Assembly (NCBI RefSeq): GCF_029589055.1 | Contig: NZ_JARQZP010000007.1 | Coordinates: forward strand, 1,612,001 to 1,676,000 | DNA: 64,000 nt | From: Vibrio hannami | GTDB taxonomy: Bacteria > Pseudomonadota > Gammaproteobacteria > Enterobacterales > Vibrionaceae | Reading direction: 5' to 3' | In this document: positions 26,301-35,861 of the stretch, one piece after another | Layout of the letters: each line of letters begins with the position of its first letter | Numbering within the stretch: position 1 is the first letter of the stretch | Program-made: the position numbers and the translations under genes | The notes under the pieces: model-generated | Databases searched by the model: none | The model's input: only the letters and a program-made list of their open reading frames with translations | What the model was told of the DNA's origin: nothing

Positions 26301-26472
26301 TCGTTGCTGAAGCACCTTCGTACCGCGTAGATACGGTAACAACAGGGCTTTCGATATCCGGCATCTCCCTTACCGCTAACCGATCAAAAGAGACAATACC
26401 GAACACAACCAGCAGCATACTCAGTACAAGCGCAGCAACCGGTCTTTTAACAGAAGTATCCGATAACCACAT
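23359..26472 (-). CDS. RND efflux transporter permease
   Basis: A 1037-residue inner-membrane pump of the HAE1/AcrB-type RND family. It has 12 expected membrane segments, two large periplasmic loops, and the proton-relay Asp pair in AIGLVVDDAIVVVENIYHHIE of TM4. The N-terminal start is typical (VKRPVAALVLSMLLVVFGIVSFDRLAVREMPDIESP). It forms a tripartite pump with the adaptor encoded directly upstream (one-base overlap) and an outer-membrane channel encoded elsewhere, since none is adjacent. Substrates cannot be read from the sequence. Confidence 0.95.
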   Translation of the reverse strand: MWLSDTSVKRPVAALVLSMLLVVFGIVSFDRLAVREMPDIESPVVTVSTRYEGASATIIESQITSAIEERLSGISGIDEISSTTRNSMSRIKVTFELGYDLNTGVSDVRDAVARAQRSLPDEADDPIVYKDNGSGEASLYVNLSSSEMDRTQLTDYIDRVLMDRFSLLTGVSSITVTGGLNKVMYVKLKPELMAGRGVTSSDITTALRAENLESPGGEVRNDAIVMSVRTARSYNQPEDFDYLVVRRASDGSPIYLKDVADVYLGAENESSTFKSDGVVNVSMGVVPQSDANPLDVAKAVRHEVEEIQKFLPEGTRLAIDYDSTVFIERSISEVYNTLFITGGLVVLVLYIFIGQARATLIPAVTVPVSLISAFISAYFFGFSINLITLMALILAIGLVVDDAIVVVENIYHHIEQGEPPLLAAYKGTREVGFAVIATTLVLVMVFLPISFMEGMVGLLFTEFSVLLAMSVIFSSLVALTLTPVLGSKILKANVKPNVFNRFVDKMFGALERGYRFLLSKAMRVRIIAPLIILGCIGGSYQVMNMVPSQLAPSEDRGVVFAFVRGADATSYNRMAGNMDLVEQKLIPLLGQGILKSFSIQSPAFGGNAGDQTGFVIMILEDWNDRTVTAQEALGVVRKALTGIPDARVFPFTPGFRRGSSEPVQFVLGGSNYEELRSWAEVLKLDAEESPMMEGAEIDYSEKTPELLVTVDKQRAAELGIPISDVSDTLEIMLGGKSETTYVERGEEYDVYLRGDENSFNNATDLSQIYLRAANGELVTMDALTQIEEVASANRLSHYNKQKSITVTANVVDGYTLGEALDYLDQKAIEHLPGDISVSYSGESKDYKENQSSVLVVFALALLVAYLVLAAQFESFINPLVVMFTVPMGVFGGFLGLFIMQQGMNIYSQIGMIMLIGMVTKNGILIVEFANQLRDRGVEFEKAIIDASARRLRPILMTAFTTLAGSIPLITSSGAGYESRVAVGTVIFFGMAFATLVTLFVIPAMYRLISGSTQAPGHVEAELDKHLSHDNKGRASHG

Positions 26473-27569
26473 TACGAATTGTCCTTATTATTTTGACCTG
26501 TTTTGTCACCCTGAGATTTCGCTTTATTGGCGCTCAGTTCCCGAACTGTTGCACCGTCACGCATATTTACAAGACCTTGTACAACGATACGTTCACCAAT
26601 ATCCAGCCCCTTCTCTATGACCACCTCATTGCCTACTCTGGCACCTAAAATTACTTCAGATCTTTTCGCCTTGTTGTTCTCATCAACAATATAGACGTAA
26701 CGCTTTGTACCGGAATACTGTAACGCTTGTACTGGTATGATAGGTGCTTTGATTGGTGGGAACTCTAACAACGCAGACATTAGCATGCCTGGCTTGAGCT
26801 TTGAGCCAGAGTTATTAAAGTTAATACGGACTCGAAGGCTTAGTGTTTCGCTATTAATACGGGTATCGATACCTACCACTTCACCTGTAAACAACTCACC
26901 ACCCCAAGCATTAGAAGCTGCTTGTACTTGCATCCCTTCTTGTATCATTGGTAGGTAACGCTCTGGGACATTCAAATCGAGGCGCATCACAGATAGGTTA
27001 TCTAAAGTGAGTAGCTCTGCACCTGGGCTGACCATTTTACCGCGGCTAAAATCAACAAAGCCCACTGTTCCCGCAAATGGAGCGGCTATATTCATATCCT
27101 GGAGATTCGCTTTTTCAGCTTCTAGCCTGGCGTTGGCAATATCAACACTTGCTTGTTGAGCGTCGATTTCTGTCTGAGTAATCGCCCCTCTTTTAGCAAG
27201 ACGCTTAAATTCTGCAAGCTTACGTTTTTCATCCCGTAAATAGGCATCCGCTTCTGCAAGTGCTGCTCGAACTTTATCGTCGTTAAGTTGAACCAGAAGT
27301 TGACCACGAGTGACATTTTGGTTTGCAGAAACCTTAATCGAAGAGATTATTCCGGAGACTTCCGGAGAAATAACCACTGACTCTTTCGCTTCAAGCTTGC
27401 CTATAAGCGTGAGTGACTGAGAGATTTCATGGATATCTACTTTTTCCGTTACAACGAGCGTTGAGCGAGCTCCTGATGGCTTTCCCGGTCCGTTAGCCAT
27501 GACGCTAGTGGGAAAAGAGGTAACCATGGCGGCTGACAAACATAAAGCCAATAAAGTTTGTTTTTTCAT
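26472..27569 (-). CDS. RND efflux periplasmic adaptor subunit
   Basis: A 365-residue membrane-fusion protein. A Sec signal peptide (MKKQTLLALCLSAAMVTSFPTSVMA) is followed by a barrel-sandwich/lipoyl region (VVISPEVSGIISSIKVSANQNVTRGQLLVQLND), an alpha-hairpin (residues about 105-150), the second lipoyl half (AAPFAGTVGFVDFSRGKMVSPG) and the beta-barrel and membrane-proximal domains. It has no lipobox. It is the first gene of a two-gene operon with the RND permease. Confidence 0.93.
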   Translation of the reverse strand: MKKQTLLALCLSAAMVTSFPTSVMANGPGKPSGARSTLVVTEKVDIHEISQSLTLIGKLEAKESVVISPEVSGIISSIKVSANQNVTRGQLLVQLNDDKVRAALAEADAYLRDEKRKLAEFKRLAKRGAITQTEIDAQQASVDIANARLEAEKANLQDMNIAAPFAGTVGFVDFSRGKMVSPGAELLTLDNLSVMRLDLNVPERYLPMIQEGMQVQAASNAWGGELFTGEVVGIDTRINSETLSLRVRINFNNSGSKLKPGMLMSALLEFPPIKAPIIPVQALQYSGTKRYVYIVDENNKAKRSEVILGARVGNEVVIEKGLDIGERIVVQGLVNMRDGATVRELSANKAKSQGDKTGQNNKDNS

Positions 27570-27788
27570 ATTCTTATACTCTTTTTGTTCCTAACACCAT
27601 TCTATCAACAATTATTCTTTTGTACGTAAAGGAATGTAAATGTGATCAAATACAGGACTTTTCTTACTAAAACGAAAAAGTCGATTGGTAAAAGTGACGC
27701 TTTAACTGGCATGTCGACGAGTAAATGTTCACTTTTCAGCATCTTTGCCCAAATTTAAAGCAGTCGAGCCAAAATTGTAATAAAACAC

Positions 27789-27816
27789 TTTACAGCTCAG
27801 TCGAGTTTGCTATTAT
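27789..27816 (+). promoter_or_regulatory. Sigma-70 promoter of the tRNA-Tyr cluster
   Basis: TTTACA at 27789-27794 and TATTAT at 27811-27816 with a 16-base spacer, followed by GCGC. The GC-rich discriminator is typical of stable-RNA promoters under stringent control. The rest of the 27570-27887 gap shows no gene. Confidence 0.75.
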
Positions 27817-27887
27817 GCGCTCCACACTTGATGAGCAGGTTGGGAAAGCGCTTATTAAGCATGTTTTTAAAACATGAAAAACACCCT

Positions 27888-27972
<85 letters not shown>

Positions 27973-28061
27973 TTTTCTACCTATTCAATAGGTAACACTT
28001 GATAGCTTGTGTTGGGAAAACAGTTATTAAGTATGCTTTTTATAGCATGAAAATACACCCT

Positions 28062-28146
<85 letters not shown>

Positions 28147-28235
28147 TTTTCTACCTATCTAATAGGTAACACTTGATAGCTTGTGTTGGGAAAACAGTTG
28201 TTAAGTATGCTTTTTATAGCATGAAAAAATACCCT

Positions 28236-28320
<85 letters not shown>

Positions 28321-28326
28321 TATTTA

Positions 28327-28353
28327 AAGCCAGCTCATCGAGCTGGCTTTTTT
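28327..28353 (+). terminator. Intrinsic terminator of the tRNA-Tyr cluster
   Basis: Stem AAGCCAGCTC / GAGCTGGCTT with an ATC loop and a T-run. Confidence 0.9.
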
Positions 28354-28604
28354 GTTTTCATTAGATTTAATCATCTATAAAACGCGCCAACCTTTCATCC
28401 TACCGATAGATATCTTACATTTCATATTTGGAACACCATACGCTTCAAAAACATCCTCATAAAATCAGATAGTTACAAGAGCATTAGAAAAACTAATGCT
28501 TTATATAATAATTAATATCAAATACTATAAATTATTAATCACCACCAAATGGTACTATTTCATAACTATTATTCTGTCTATAAATTTAACAACGAGATAA
28601 TATT

Positions 28605-30080
28605 ATGTGGAATAGACTAAATGGCTCAATGATGTTCTGTCAGGCCATGTTCGGATTATCCTTCTACGGGGTAATGGTGATACTAACGCGATTCTTCCTT
28701 GAAGAGCTGGGGTACAACGAAGCCGATACCATGATGGTAGTTGGTGCATTTTCTTCCATCGGCCCACTGTTTGCTATCGCCGGTGGTTTTATTGCTGATA
28801 AATTCCTTGGAGCGTACCGCTCACTAACAATAGCATACCTTGGCTTTGCTTCAGGTTATGCGCTCCTTTTCTTAGGCGCTTCTACTAAAAACGTTCCAAT
28901 GGCACTTTGTGGTATTGCTCTGGCTAGTTATTCCCGAGGGTTGATGTCCCCTTCCTACCCTAGTCTTTTCAAACGCACATTCTCATCGCAAGAAGATTTT
29001 GAAAATGGCTATCCGGTAAACTACTCTGTGAACAATGTCGGCGCTCTGATCGGTCAGTATGCCTTCCCACTTCTTGTTCTTGTGCTTGGTTTCAACGGCA
29101 GCTTTGCTTTATCAGGAATCCTTGCAGGTTTGGCGCTTTTCACACTAGTGACTTTCCGCAAGCCACTCGTTAATGCAGCGGCAGAGCTCGACCAGGCACC
29201 CGTTAGCAACAAAAACTGGATATTGTTTGCAATAACATCTGCTGCCATGATCGGCCTGGTATTCTTTATGTTCTCGAACATGGAGATCGGTAAAAACATC
29301 GTTTACGCCATCGGCGCTGCAGCGATTCTTTACTTCATCTCACTGATGTTTAAGGTACAGAGATCTGATGCACTCAAGATGGGTACCATCCTTATCGTGG
29401 TTGCATTAACCACCGCGTTCTTTGTTTATTACGGTCAGATGATGACTTCTATGACAATGGTAACCATTAATACCATGCGCGGTGATTTGTTTGGCATCAT
29501 CCCTATCGCGCCAGAGGCATCCATGGCGATGAACCCTCTTTGGTGTATGGTAGCAGGACCAATCATTGCTTACTCGTTCTCATCTCTAGAGAAACGTGGC
29601 ATCAGCCTTTCTACAGCAACTAAGATTGCAATTGCATTCATCCTTACGGCAATTGCCTTTGGTATCTTAACTGTTGCAGTACTGGCTGTAGGTGAAGATG
29701 TGGTTATTCGTCCTGAAGTATTCCTGGCTATTCATTTCTTCCAGGCGTTTGCTGAAGTTATTGTGGGAAGCATGGTTGTTGCGTTTATTCTATCGGTAAC
29801 ACCGAAGCATATTGAAAACTTCTCCGTGAGCTTGTTCTCTGTAGCTATCGCGCTTAGTGGCATCGTAGGCGCTGTTTTTTCAACGTCTATTGCACTTGAA
29901 AAAGGTCAGGAGATCACTCAGGAAATCGTACAGACTGTTTATGGTGATTACTTTAAGCTGCTGACTATCCTTGCTGTTGTAATGGTCGCTATAGCACTGC
30001 TTGCATCTGTGGTTATTCGTAAAATGCTTGAGAAAGCAGATGATGATTCGGAGCAGCCGGAGCTATCTGAAGCGCATTAA
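28605..30080 (+). CDS. POT-family (proton-dependent peptide) transporter, paralogue 1
   Basis: A 491-residue MFS protein of the POT/PTR type with about 14 membrane segments. The N-terminal helix has MFGLSFYGVMVILTRFFLEELGY, then GGFIADKFLGAYRSL (POT loop motif) and FENGYPVNYSVNNVGALIG, equivalent to the PTR2 signature. Family members import di- or tripeptides or related compounds with protons. It is convergent with a close paralogue at 30137-31609. The substrate cannot be assigned; this subgroup is diverged from E. coli DtpA/DtpB. Confidence 0.87.
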   Translation: MWNRLNGSMMFCQAMFGLSFYGVMVILTRFFLEELGYNEADTMMVVGAFSSIGPLFAIAGGFIADKFLGAYRSLTIAYLGFASGYALLFLGASTKNVPMALCGIALASYSRGLMSPSYPSLFKRTFSSQEDFENGYPVNYSVNNVGALIGQYAFPLLVLVLGFNGSFALSGILAGLALFTLVTFRKPLVNAAAELDQAPVSNKNWILFAITSAAMIGLVFFMFSNMEIGKNIVYAIGAAAILYFISLMFKVQRSDALKMGTILIVVALTTAFFVYYGQMMTSMTMVTINTMRGDLFGIIPIAPEASMAMNPLWCMVAGPIIAYSFSSLEKRGISLSTATKIAIAFILTAIAFGILTVAVLAVGEDVVIRPEVFLAIHFFQAFAEVIVGSMVVAFILSVTPKHIENFSVSLFSVAIALSGIVGAVFSTSIALEKGQEITQEIVQTVYGDYFKLLTILAVVMVAIALLASVVIRKMLEKADDDSEQPELSEAH

Positions 30081-30096
30081 TCACTTGATATCAAAA

Positions 30097-30131
30097 TAAA
30101 AGGTCATCAATCCCGAGGATGATGACCTTTT
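30097..30131. terminator. Bidirectional terminator between the two POT genes
   Basis: Stem AAAAGGTCATCA / TGATGACCTTTT around about nine bases, with A/T runs on both sides; it serves both convergent genes. Confidence 0.85.
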
Positions 30132-30136
30132 CTATT

Positions 30137-31609
30137 TTAAGCTTCTGAGGTTTCTAATTCGTGCTCTTCAAGATTAGCTTTGTTCAGCAGCCTTCGGATA
30201 ATGGCAGAACACACCAAAGCAACAACAACCATAACCAATGCTGCTAACGTTAGCTTGCTAAAATAACCGCCATACACTTCTTGTACAAACCGCTGAGTAA
30301 CCACCTGCTCTTCATCCATCGCTATCGATGTTGAGAAAACCGCACCTATAATGCCGCTTAGCGCTATCGCTACGGAATATAAACTTACTGAAAAACTCTC
30401 GATTCGCTTAGGTGCTACAGAAAGAATAAAGGCAACAACCATCGTGCCTACTATTACTTCAGCAAATGACTGGAAGAAATGGACAGCCAGGAAAACTTCC
30501 GGTTGAAGTACTACGTCTTCGCCAATGGTAAGAACTGATGCGGTTAACACACCAAATGCAATCGCTGTTAACACGAATGCCATCGCAACTTTAGTTGCTG
30601 TTGTGAAGTTCACACCTCGCTTTTCTAAGCTTGAAAAAACGTAGGCAATAACAGGGCCAGCCACCATGCACCAAAGAGGATTCATAGCCATAGCCGCTTC
30701 TGGTGCAATCGGAATAAATCCAAATAGATCACCACGCATAGTGTTCATAGTAACCATGTTCATTGAGGTCATGATCTGGCCGTAATAAACAAGAAATACC
30801 GTTGTTAACGCTATCATGATTAGGATAGTACCCAACTTTATCTTCTCAGCTTTCGATGCTTTAAATATCAAGGATACGAAGTAAAGAATCGCCGTCAGGC
30901 TAATGGCATAAACAATGTTTTTACCAATATCCATATTCGAGAACATAAAGAATACTAGTGCGATCATTGCCGTAGAGGTTAGCAAAAATAGCACCCAATT
31001 CTTAACACCTACTGGCGACTGATCTTTATCACCTGAAACTTTTACTAGTGAACCTCTGAACACCACCAGAATTAGCAGGCCAAGAGAAGCCATTACCGCC
31101 GACATCATAAAGCTACCTTTGTAACCAAGAACAAAGATAAACATCGGGTACGTATACTGTCCTATAACAGCTCCAAGATTCTTGATCGAATAGTTAACAG
31201 GAAAACCATTTTCGAAATCTGCCTGGGATGCAAATGTGTTTCTATAAAGGCTTGGGAATGAAGGCGCCATCAAACCAGCTGAGTAGCTTGCTAATGCTAT
31301 CCCTGAAAGGCTTAAAGGGACATTCAGTACGGACGACCCAAAGACGAGTAGTATGTACCCCAAAGTAAAGCCTACATAACTGATAGTAAGAGAGCGATAA
31401 GCACCAAGGAACTTATCTGCAATAAAGCCACCAGCAATCGCAAACAGAGGGCCAATAGCAGAAAAAGCCCCCACGACCATCATTGTATCTGCTTCACTGT
31501 AATTTAGCTCTTCCAAAAAAAAGCGAGTCAGAACCACCATTACGCCGTAAAACGACAGGCCGTACATCGACTGACAGAACATCAAAGACGTATTAAGTCT
31601 ATTCCACAT
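30137..31609 (-). CDS. POT-family (proton-dependent peptide) transporter, paralogue 2
   Basis: A 490-residue paralogue of the facing gene, alike over the whole length (same start MWNRLN, LTRFFLEELNY, GGFIADKFLGAYRSL, FENGFPVNYSIKNLGAVIG, TMNTMRGDLFG). The two form an inverted duplication with only 56 bp between the stop codons. Divergence is clear in the central loop and C-terminus, so the duplication is not recent. Different substrate range or expression is likely but not shown. Confidence 0.87.
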   Translation of the reverse strand: MWNRLNTSLMFCQSMYGLSFYGVMVVLTRFFLEELNYSEADTMMVVGAFSAIGPLFAIAGGFIADKFLGAYRSLTISYVGFTLGYILLVFGSSVLNVPLSLSGIALASYSAGLMAPSFPSLYRNTFASQADFENGFPVNYSIKNLGAVIGQYTYPMFIFVLGYKGSFMMSAVMASLGLLILVVFRGSLVKVSGDKDQSPVGVKNWVLFLLTSTAMIALVFFMFSNMDIGKNIVYAISLTAILYFVSLIFKASKAEKIKLGTILIMIALTTVFLVYYGQIMTSMNMVTMNTMRGDLFGFIPIAPEAAMAMNPLWCMVAGPVIAYVFSSLEKRGVNFTTATKVAMAFVLTAIAFGVLTASVLTIGEDVVLQPEVFLAVHFFQSFAEVIVGTMVVAFILSVAPKRIESFSVSLYSVAIALSGIIGAVFSTSIAMDEEQVVTQRFVQEVYGGYFSKLTLAALVMVVVALVCSAIIRRLLNKANLEEHELETSEA

Positions 31610-31805
31610 ATTAAACCTTTAATAAACTCAGTTAGTGAGAATTTCAGGGCGCGCATACTAGCACCGGGAAGGGTTTAAAAAAAATGAATAATTGGCACGT
31701 ATTTGAGTACTTACATAGCTCTCATGAATGCGTCACTTAACAATACGATATGCGGAGATTATGTTTATCGAGTTATTTCTGGGAAAGCGGATGATTTTCA
31801 GGGAC

Positions 31806-31841
31806 AAAAAAAGCGCGACACTTTAGAAGCTGCCGCGCTCT
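31806..31841 (-). terminator. Intrinsic terminator of the opp operon
   Basis: On the minus strand AGCGCG pairs with CGCGCT around a 16-base loop and is followed by seven T residues, 20 bases after the corrected oppF stop. Confidence 0.8.
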
Positions 31842-31860
31842 AGCCCGTCACAGGCTGAAT

Positions 31861-32871
31861 TTATACTTCGACGTGCAAACAGGAAACTGCGTGAACGTCT
31901 GTACCCTTAATCTGGGGTTTCTGTTGTGCACAAAGATCGGTTGCCTTAGGACAACGCGTTCTGAATACACAGCCAGATGGAGGGCTGATTGGTGAAGGCA
32001 AAGTCGCCTTCCAGCATTTGAATCTCTTTAGTACGTTCAATCTTAGGATCAGGAATCGGTACTGCTGACATCAGAGCCGTTGTATACGGGTGCTTAGGAT
32101 TGGCAAACAGCGCTTCTGCTTCACCTAACTCAACCGCATTACCAAGATACATAACCAGTACGCGATCAGAGATATGTTTCACAACAGAAAGGTCGTGCGC
32201 AATAAACACAAGGCTCAGACCAAGTTCATCCTGAAGCTCTTTTAGCAGGTTAACCACCTGTGCCTGAATCGATACATCTAATGCTGATACTGGTTCGTCA
32301 CAGATGATCATCTTAGGTTTAAGGATAAGCGCACGTGCGATACCGATACGCTGACACTGACCACCAGAGAACTCATGCGGGTAACGGTTGATAACGTTCG
32401 GTAGCAAGCCTACCTTCGCCATCATTTCCTTAACGCGGTTGCCTTCACTTCCGTTTTAGAAAGTTCAGGGTAGAACGTCTGAAGTGGTTCTGCGATGATA
32501 TCACCGACTGTCATACGAGGGTTCAGAGACGCCAGAGGATCCTGAAATATCATCTGAATCTCTTTACGAGTTTCACGACGCTTCACCTCGTTCATCTTGG
32601 TCAGATCCTGACCAGGCCAAACTACCTCACCGTCTGTCGCTTCTACCAGGCCGATAATAGCGCGAGCAAACGTAGACTTACCACAACCAGACTCACCTAC
32701 TACACCCAGAGTTTCACCTTCGTAAAGGTGTACATTCACGCCATCAACCGCTTTCAGGTTAGAAGGCTTAGACCAAGGCCAGGCAGACTTGGATGCGATG
32801 CTGAAATGTACTTTAAGATTTTTTACATCAAGCAGCAGATTTTTGTTGTTTGATTTTGCTTCTAAACTCAT
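31861..32871 (-). CDS. oppF: Oligopeptide ABC transporter ATPase OppF (two frameshifts)
   Basis: ATP-binding subunit of the oligopeptide importer. Walker A GESGCGKST and the signature FSGGQCQRIGIARAL with Walker B MIICDEPVSALD are intact but lie in different frames. After SKTEVK (near 32444) one missing base breaks the frame; restoring it gives GNRVKEMMAKVGLLPN. Near 32000-32002 one extra base breaks it again; removing it gives LPSPISPPSGCVFRTRCPK and a proper C-terminus ending at the TAA at 31861. The repaired protein is about 336 residues, the family size. The start at 32871 overlaps the oppD stop. Two compensating indels in a core transporter suggest sequence error. Confidence 0.85.
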
Positions 32872-33839
32872 TTGTTCCAAGCCTCCCAGTCAGAAAAACA
32901 TGCACGCTGACGACCATCGCCAAATGGCGTCAGGATCGGAGCGTCTTTCTTACAGCGATCCGTTACACGGTGGCAACGCTCCTGGTAAGGACAGCCCGGT
33001 GGAAGGTGTAATAAGTTTGGTGGGTTACCCGGAATAGTTGGAAGAATTTCACCTTCAGTATCAAGACGAGGAATCGCCTTCAGAAGGCCTTCCGCATACG
33101 GGTGGCTTGGGTTATAGAAGATTTCGTCAACCGTGCCGTATTCCATTGTACGACCAGCGTACATAACCAGTACTTTGTCACAAGAACCAGCAACTACACC
33201 CAGATCGTGGGTAATCATAATGATCGCAGTGTTGAACTCACTCTTAAGCTCGTTCAGCAGGTCCATGATCTGTGCCTGAACCGTTACGTCCAAAGCAGTC
33301 GTTGGTTCATCAGCAATCAGTAGTTTTGGACGACACAGAAGCGCCATTGCAATCATTACACGCTGACGCATACCGCCAGAGAACTCGTGCGGGTACATAG
33401 TGATACGCTTACGCGCTTCAGGGATCTTAACAGCCTCAAGCATGCGTACAGACTCTTCGAACGCTTCCGCTTTGCCCATGCCTTTGTGAAGCATCAGTAC
33501 TTCCATTAGCTGGTCGCTAACTTTCATGTACGGGTTAAGTGAAGTCATCGGATCCTGGAAGATCATCGCAATCTGCTCTGAACGAACCTTGTTCAGTTCT
33601 TTTTCAGGCAGATTAAGAATCTCTCTGCCTTCGAACTTAGCACTACCTTTGATAATACCGTTCTTCGCCAAAAGGCCCATGATTGCAAATACGGTCTGGG
33701 ATTTACCCGAACCTGACTCACCTACGATACCAAGGGTTTCACCTTGATTCAGTGAGAAATTTAAATCGTTAACTGCGGTTACGATACCATCTTGAGTGGT
33801 AAATTCTACGCGCAGATCTTTGACATCTAATAAGCTCAT
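32868..33839 (-). CDS. oppD: Oligopeptide ABC transporter ATPase OppD
   Basis: A 323-residue ABC ATPase. Walker A GESGSGKSQT, Q-loop MIFQDPMTSLNP, signature FSGGMRQRVMIAMAL, Walker B LLIADEPTTALD, and the C-terminal OppD/F cysteine motif CPYQERCHRVTDRC. It powers peptide import with OppF through the OppBC channel. It is fourth in oppABCDF. Confidence 0.96.
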   Translation of the reverse strand: MSLLDVKDLRVEFTTQDGIVTAVNDLNFSLNQGETLGIVGESGSGKSQTVFAIMGLLAKNGIIKGSAKFEGREILNLPEKELNKVRSEQIAMIFQDPMTSLNPYMKVSDQLMEVLMLHKGMGKAEAFEESVRMLEAVKIPEARKRITMYPHEFSGGMRQRVMIAMALLCRPKLLIADEPTTALDVTVQAQIMDLLNELKSEFNTAIIMITHDLGVVAGSCDKVLVMYAGRTMEYGTVDEIFYNPSHPYAEGLLKAIPRLDTEGEILPTIPGNPPNLLHLPPGCPYQERCHRVTDRCKKDAPILTPFGDGRQRACFSDWEAWNK

Positions 33840-33854
33840 TATTCTTTCCAGTTC

Positions 33855-34757
33855 TTATCTATCTTTTGGATCCAACGCGTCACGAAGACCGTCACCTACA
33901 TAGTTAAAGCAAAATAGCGTTACAACCATAAACGCAGCTGGGAACATAAGCTGCCAGATTGCCACTTCCATTGTTTGCGAACCTTCCTGAAGCAGTGCGC
34001 CCCAGCTGGTCATCGGCTCTTGCACACCAAGACCAAGGAAAGAAAGGAATGACTCGGTAAGAATCATACTTGGGATAAGCAGTGTTGAATAAACCGCAAC
34101 GATACCCAGTACGTTTGGAACGATGTGACGAGTGATGATATTCCACTTGCTCACACCACAAACGTGTGCCGCTTCGATAAACTCTTTACTACGCAAACTC
34201 AGTGTCTGACCACGTACAATACGCGCCATATCCAGCCATGCGATAGCACCGATTGCCACAAACATCAGTACGATATTACGACCGAAGAAAGTAACCAGTA
34301 CGATTACCAGGAACATAAATGGCACAGCGTACAGGATTTCCAGAACACGCATCATAATGCGGTCAACACGACCACCGATAAAGCCAGATGTTGCACCGTA
34401 TAGCGTACCGATAAGTACCGCTACAAATGCACCAAGTACACCAACCATTAGTGAGATACGCCCACCAACAAGAGTACGTACATAGAGGTCACGACCCAGG
34501 CTGTCAGTACCAAACCAATGCTCAGCGGAAGGCGCTGCATGCAAGGCGTACCAGTCCGTATCATCGTATGCAAACTCTGCCATCATCGGCAGGAAGATAA
34601 CACCAAGTGTCATCAAAAATAAAATAGCCAGGCTCACCATCGCCGCTTTGTTACGCATAAAGCGGATACGAGCATCTTGCCATAGGCTACGGCCTTCGAT
34701 TTCTAAGTTTTCAGCAAACTTCTCGACCGCTTCAAGATTGTCTTTTTTCGTTAACAT
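33855..34757 (-). CDS. oppC: Oligopeptide ABC transporter permease OppC
   Basis: A 300-residue inner-membrane permease with an N-terminal OppC domain (EIEGRSLWQDARIRFMRNKAAM) and the binding-protein-dependent transport domain (EAA loop around EAAHVCGVSKWNIITRHIVPN). The start at 34757 (MLTKKDN) matches the enteric protein better than the ATG at 34772. It is third in oppABCDF, 15 bases after oppB. Confidence 0.95.
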   Translation of the reverse strand: MLTKKDNLEAVEKFAENLEIEGRSLWQDARIRFMRNKAAMVSLAILFLMTLGVIFLPMMAEFAYDDTDWYALHAAPSAEHWFGTDSLGRDLYVRTLVGGRISLMVGVLGAFVAVLIGTLYGATSGFIGGRVDRIMMRVLEILYAVPFMFLVIVLVTFFGRNIVLMFVAIGAIAWLDMARIVRGQTLSLRSKEFIEAAHVCGVSKWNIITRHIVPNVLGIVAVYSTLLIPSMILTESFLSFLGLGVQEPMTSWGALLQEGSQTMEVAIWQLMFPAAFMVVTLFCFNYVGDGLRDALDPKDR

Positions 34758-34772
34758 GTCATCCGCTCCCAA

Positions 34773-35693
34773 TTAATAACGAATTTTCGGGTCGATTGTC
34801 GCCAGCAGAATATCAACAATAGTGTTGAATAAAATGAATAGGAAACCAATCAAAATGGTTACACCCATTACTAGCGAGTAGTCGCGGTTAAATGCAGCGT
34901 TAACGAATAGTTTACCGATGCCCGGCAAACCAAAAATAGTTTCGATAACAACAGAACCAGTGATGATACCTACGAAGGCTGGTCCCATATAAGAAACAAC
35001 CGGAAGCATCGCTGGCTTAAGTGCGTGTTTAACGATGATGTAGTGGTAGCTCAACCCTTTCGCACGAGCAGTACGAATAAAGTTACTGTTAAGCGTTTCA
35101 ATCATGCTACCACGGGTAATACGTGCAAATGTTGCGATGTATAGGAACGACATCGCCAATACAGGCAGCGCCATATAGTAAAGAGAACCATCATGCCAGC
35201 CACCAGCAGGCAGCCACCCGAGATTCAGCGCAAAAATATAGATAAGTACAGGCGCAAATACGAAGGATGGCATTACTACCCCCACCATGGCGGTGGCCAT
35301 CACTATATAGTCGAACCATGTATTTTGCCGGAGTGCGGCAATGGTTCCGACAAATACCCCCATTATCACCGTAAAGATAAACGCAACCGCACCTACTTTG
35401 GCAGATACTGGAAGAGCACCGGAAATCAGCTCATTTACGGTAAAATCTTTATACTTAAATGAAGGACCAAAGTCGCCTTGAATAATGTTAGTCAGGTAAG
35501 TCAGGTACTGCTCATGTACCGGCTTATCAAGGCCATACTTTGCATTAATGTTCGCCATTACTTCCGGAGGAAGTGGGCGTTCTGTAGAAAAAGGGTTACC
35601 CGGTGCAAAACGCATCAGGAAGAAAGATACCGTAATCAATACCAACATCGTTGGAATCGCTTCTAATATCCTTTTTGCAATGAATTTAAACAT
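34773..35693 (-). CDS. oppB: Oligopeptide ABC transporter permease OppB
   Basis: A 306-residue permease, the same length as E. coli OppB. It begins MFKFIAKRILEAIPTMLVLI and has the EAA loop near RTARAKGLSYHYIIVKHALKPA and the C-terminus DPKIRY typical of the family. It forms the membrane channel with OppC. It is second in the operon. Confidence 0.96.
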   Translation of the reverse strand: MFKFIAKRILEAIPTMLVLITVSFFLMRFAPGNPFSTERPLPPEVMANINAKYGLDKPVHEQYLTYLTNIIQGDFGPSFKYKDFTVNELISGALPVSAKVGAVAFIFTVIMGVFVGTIAALRQNTWFDYIVMATAMVGVVMPSFVFAPVLIYIFALNLGWLPAGGWHDGSLYYMALPVLAMSFLYIATFARITRGSMIETLNSNFIRTARAKGLSYHYIIVKHALKPAMLPVVSYMGPAFVGIITGSVVIETIFGLPGIGKLFVNAAFNRDYSLVMGVTILIGFLFILFNTIVDILLATIDPKIRY

Positions 35694-35861
35694 AAACTCA
35701 CTCTTGTTCAGTCTGTGACGTATGCCGCCTGGTTAAATAAACTATTTGTATACAAACACTTAATTCAATCAGTCAGGCAATAAATTAATAGTAAACAAAA
35801 AGACGCTGCATGTGTTTCCACATGCAGTGTCTGAAAATTATAGTTTTATTGTAGTTAAGAA

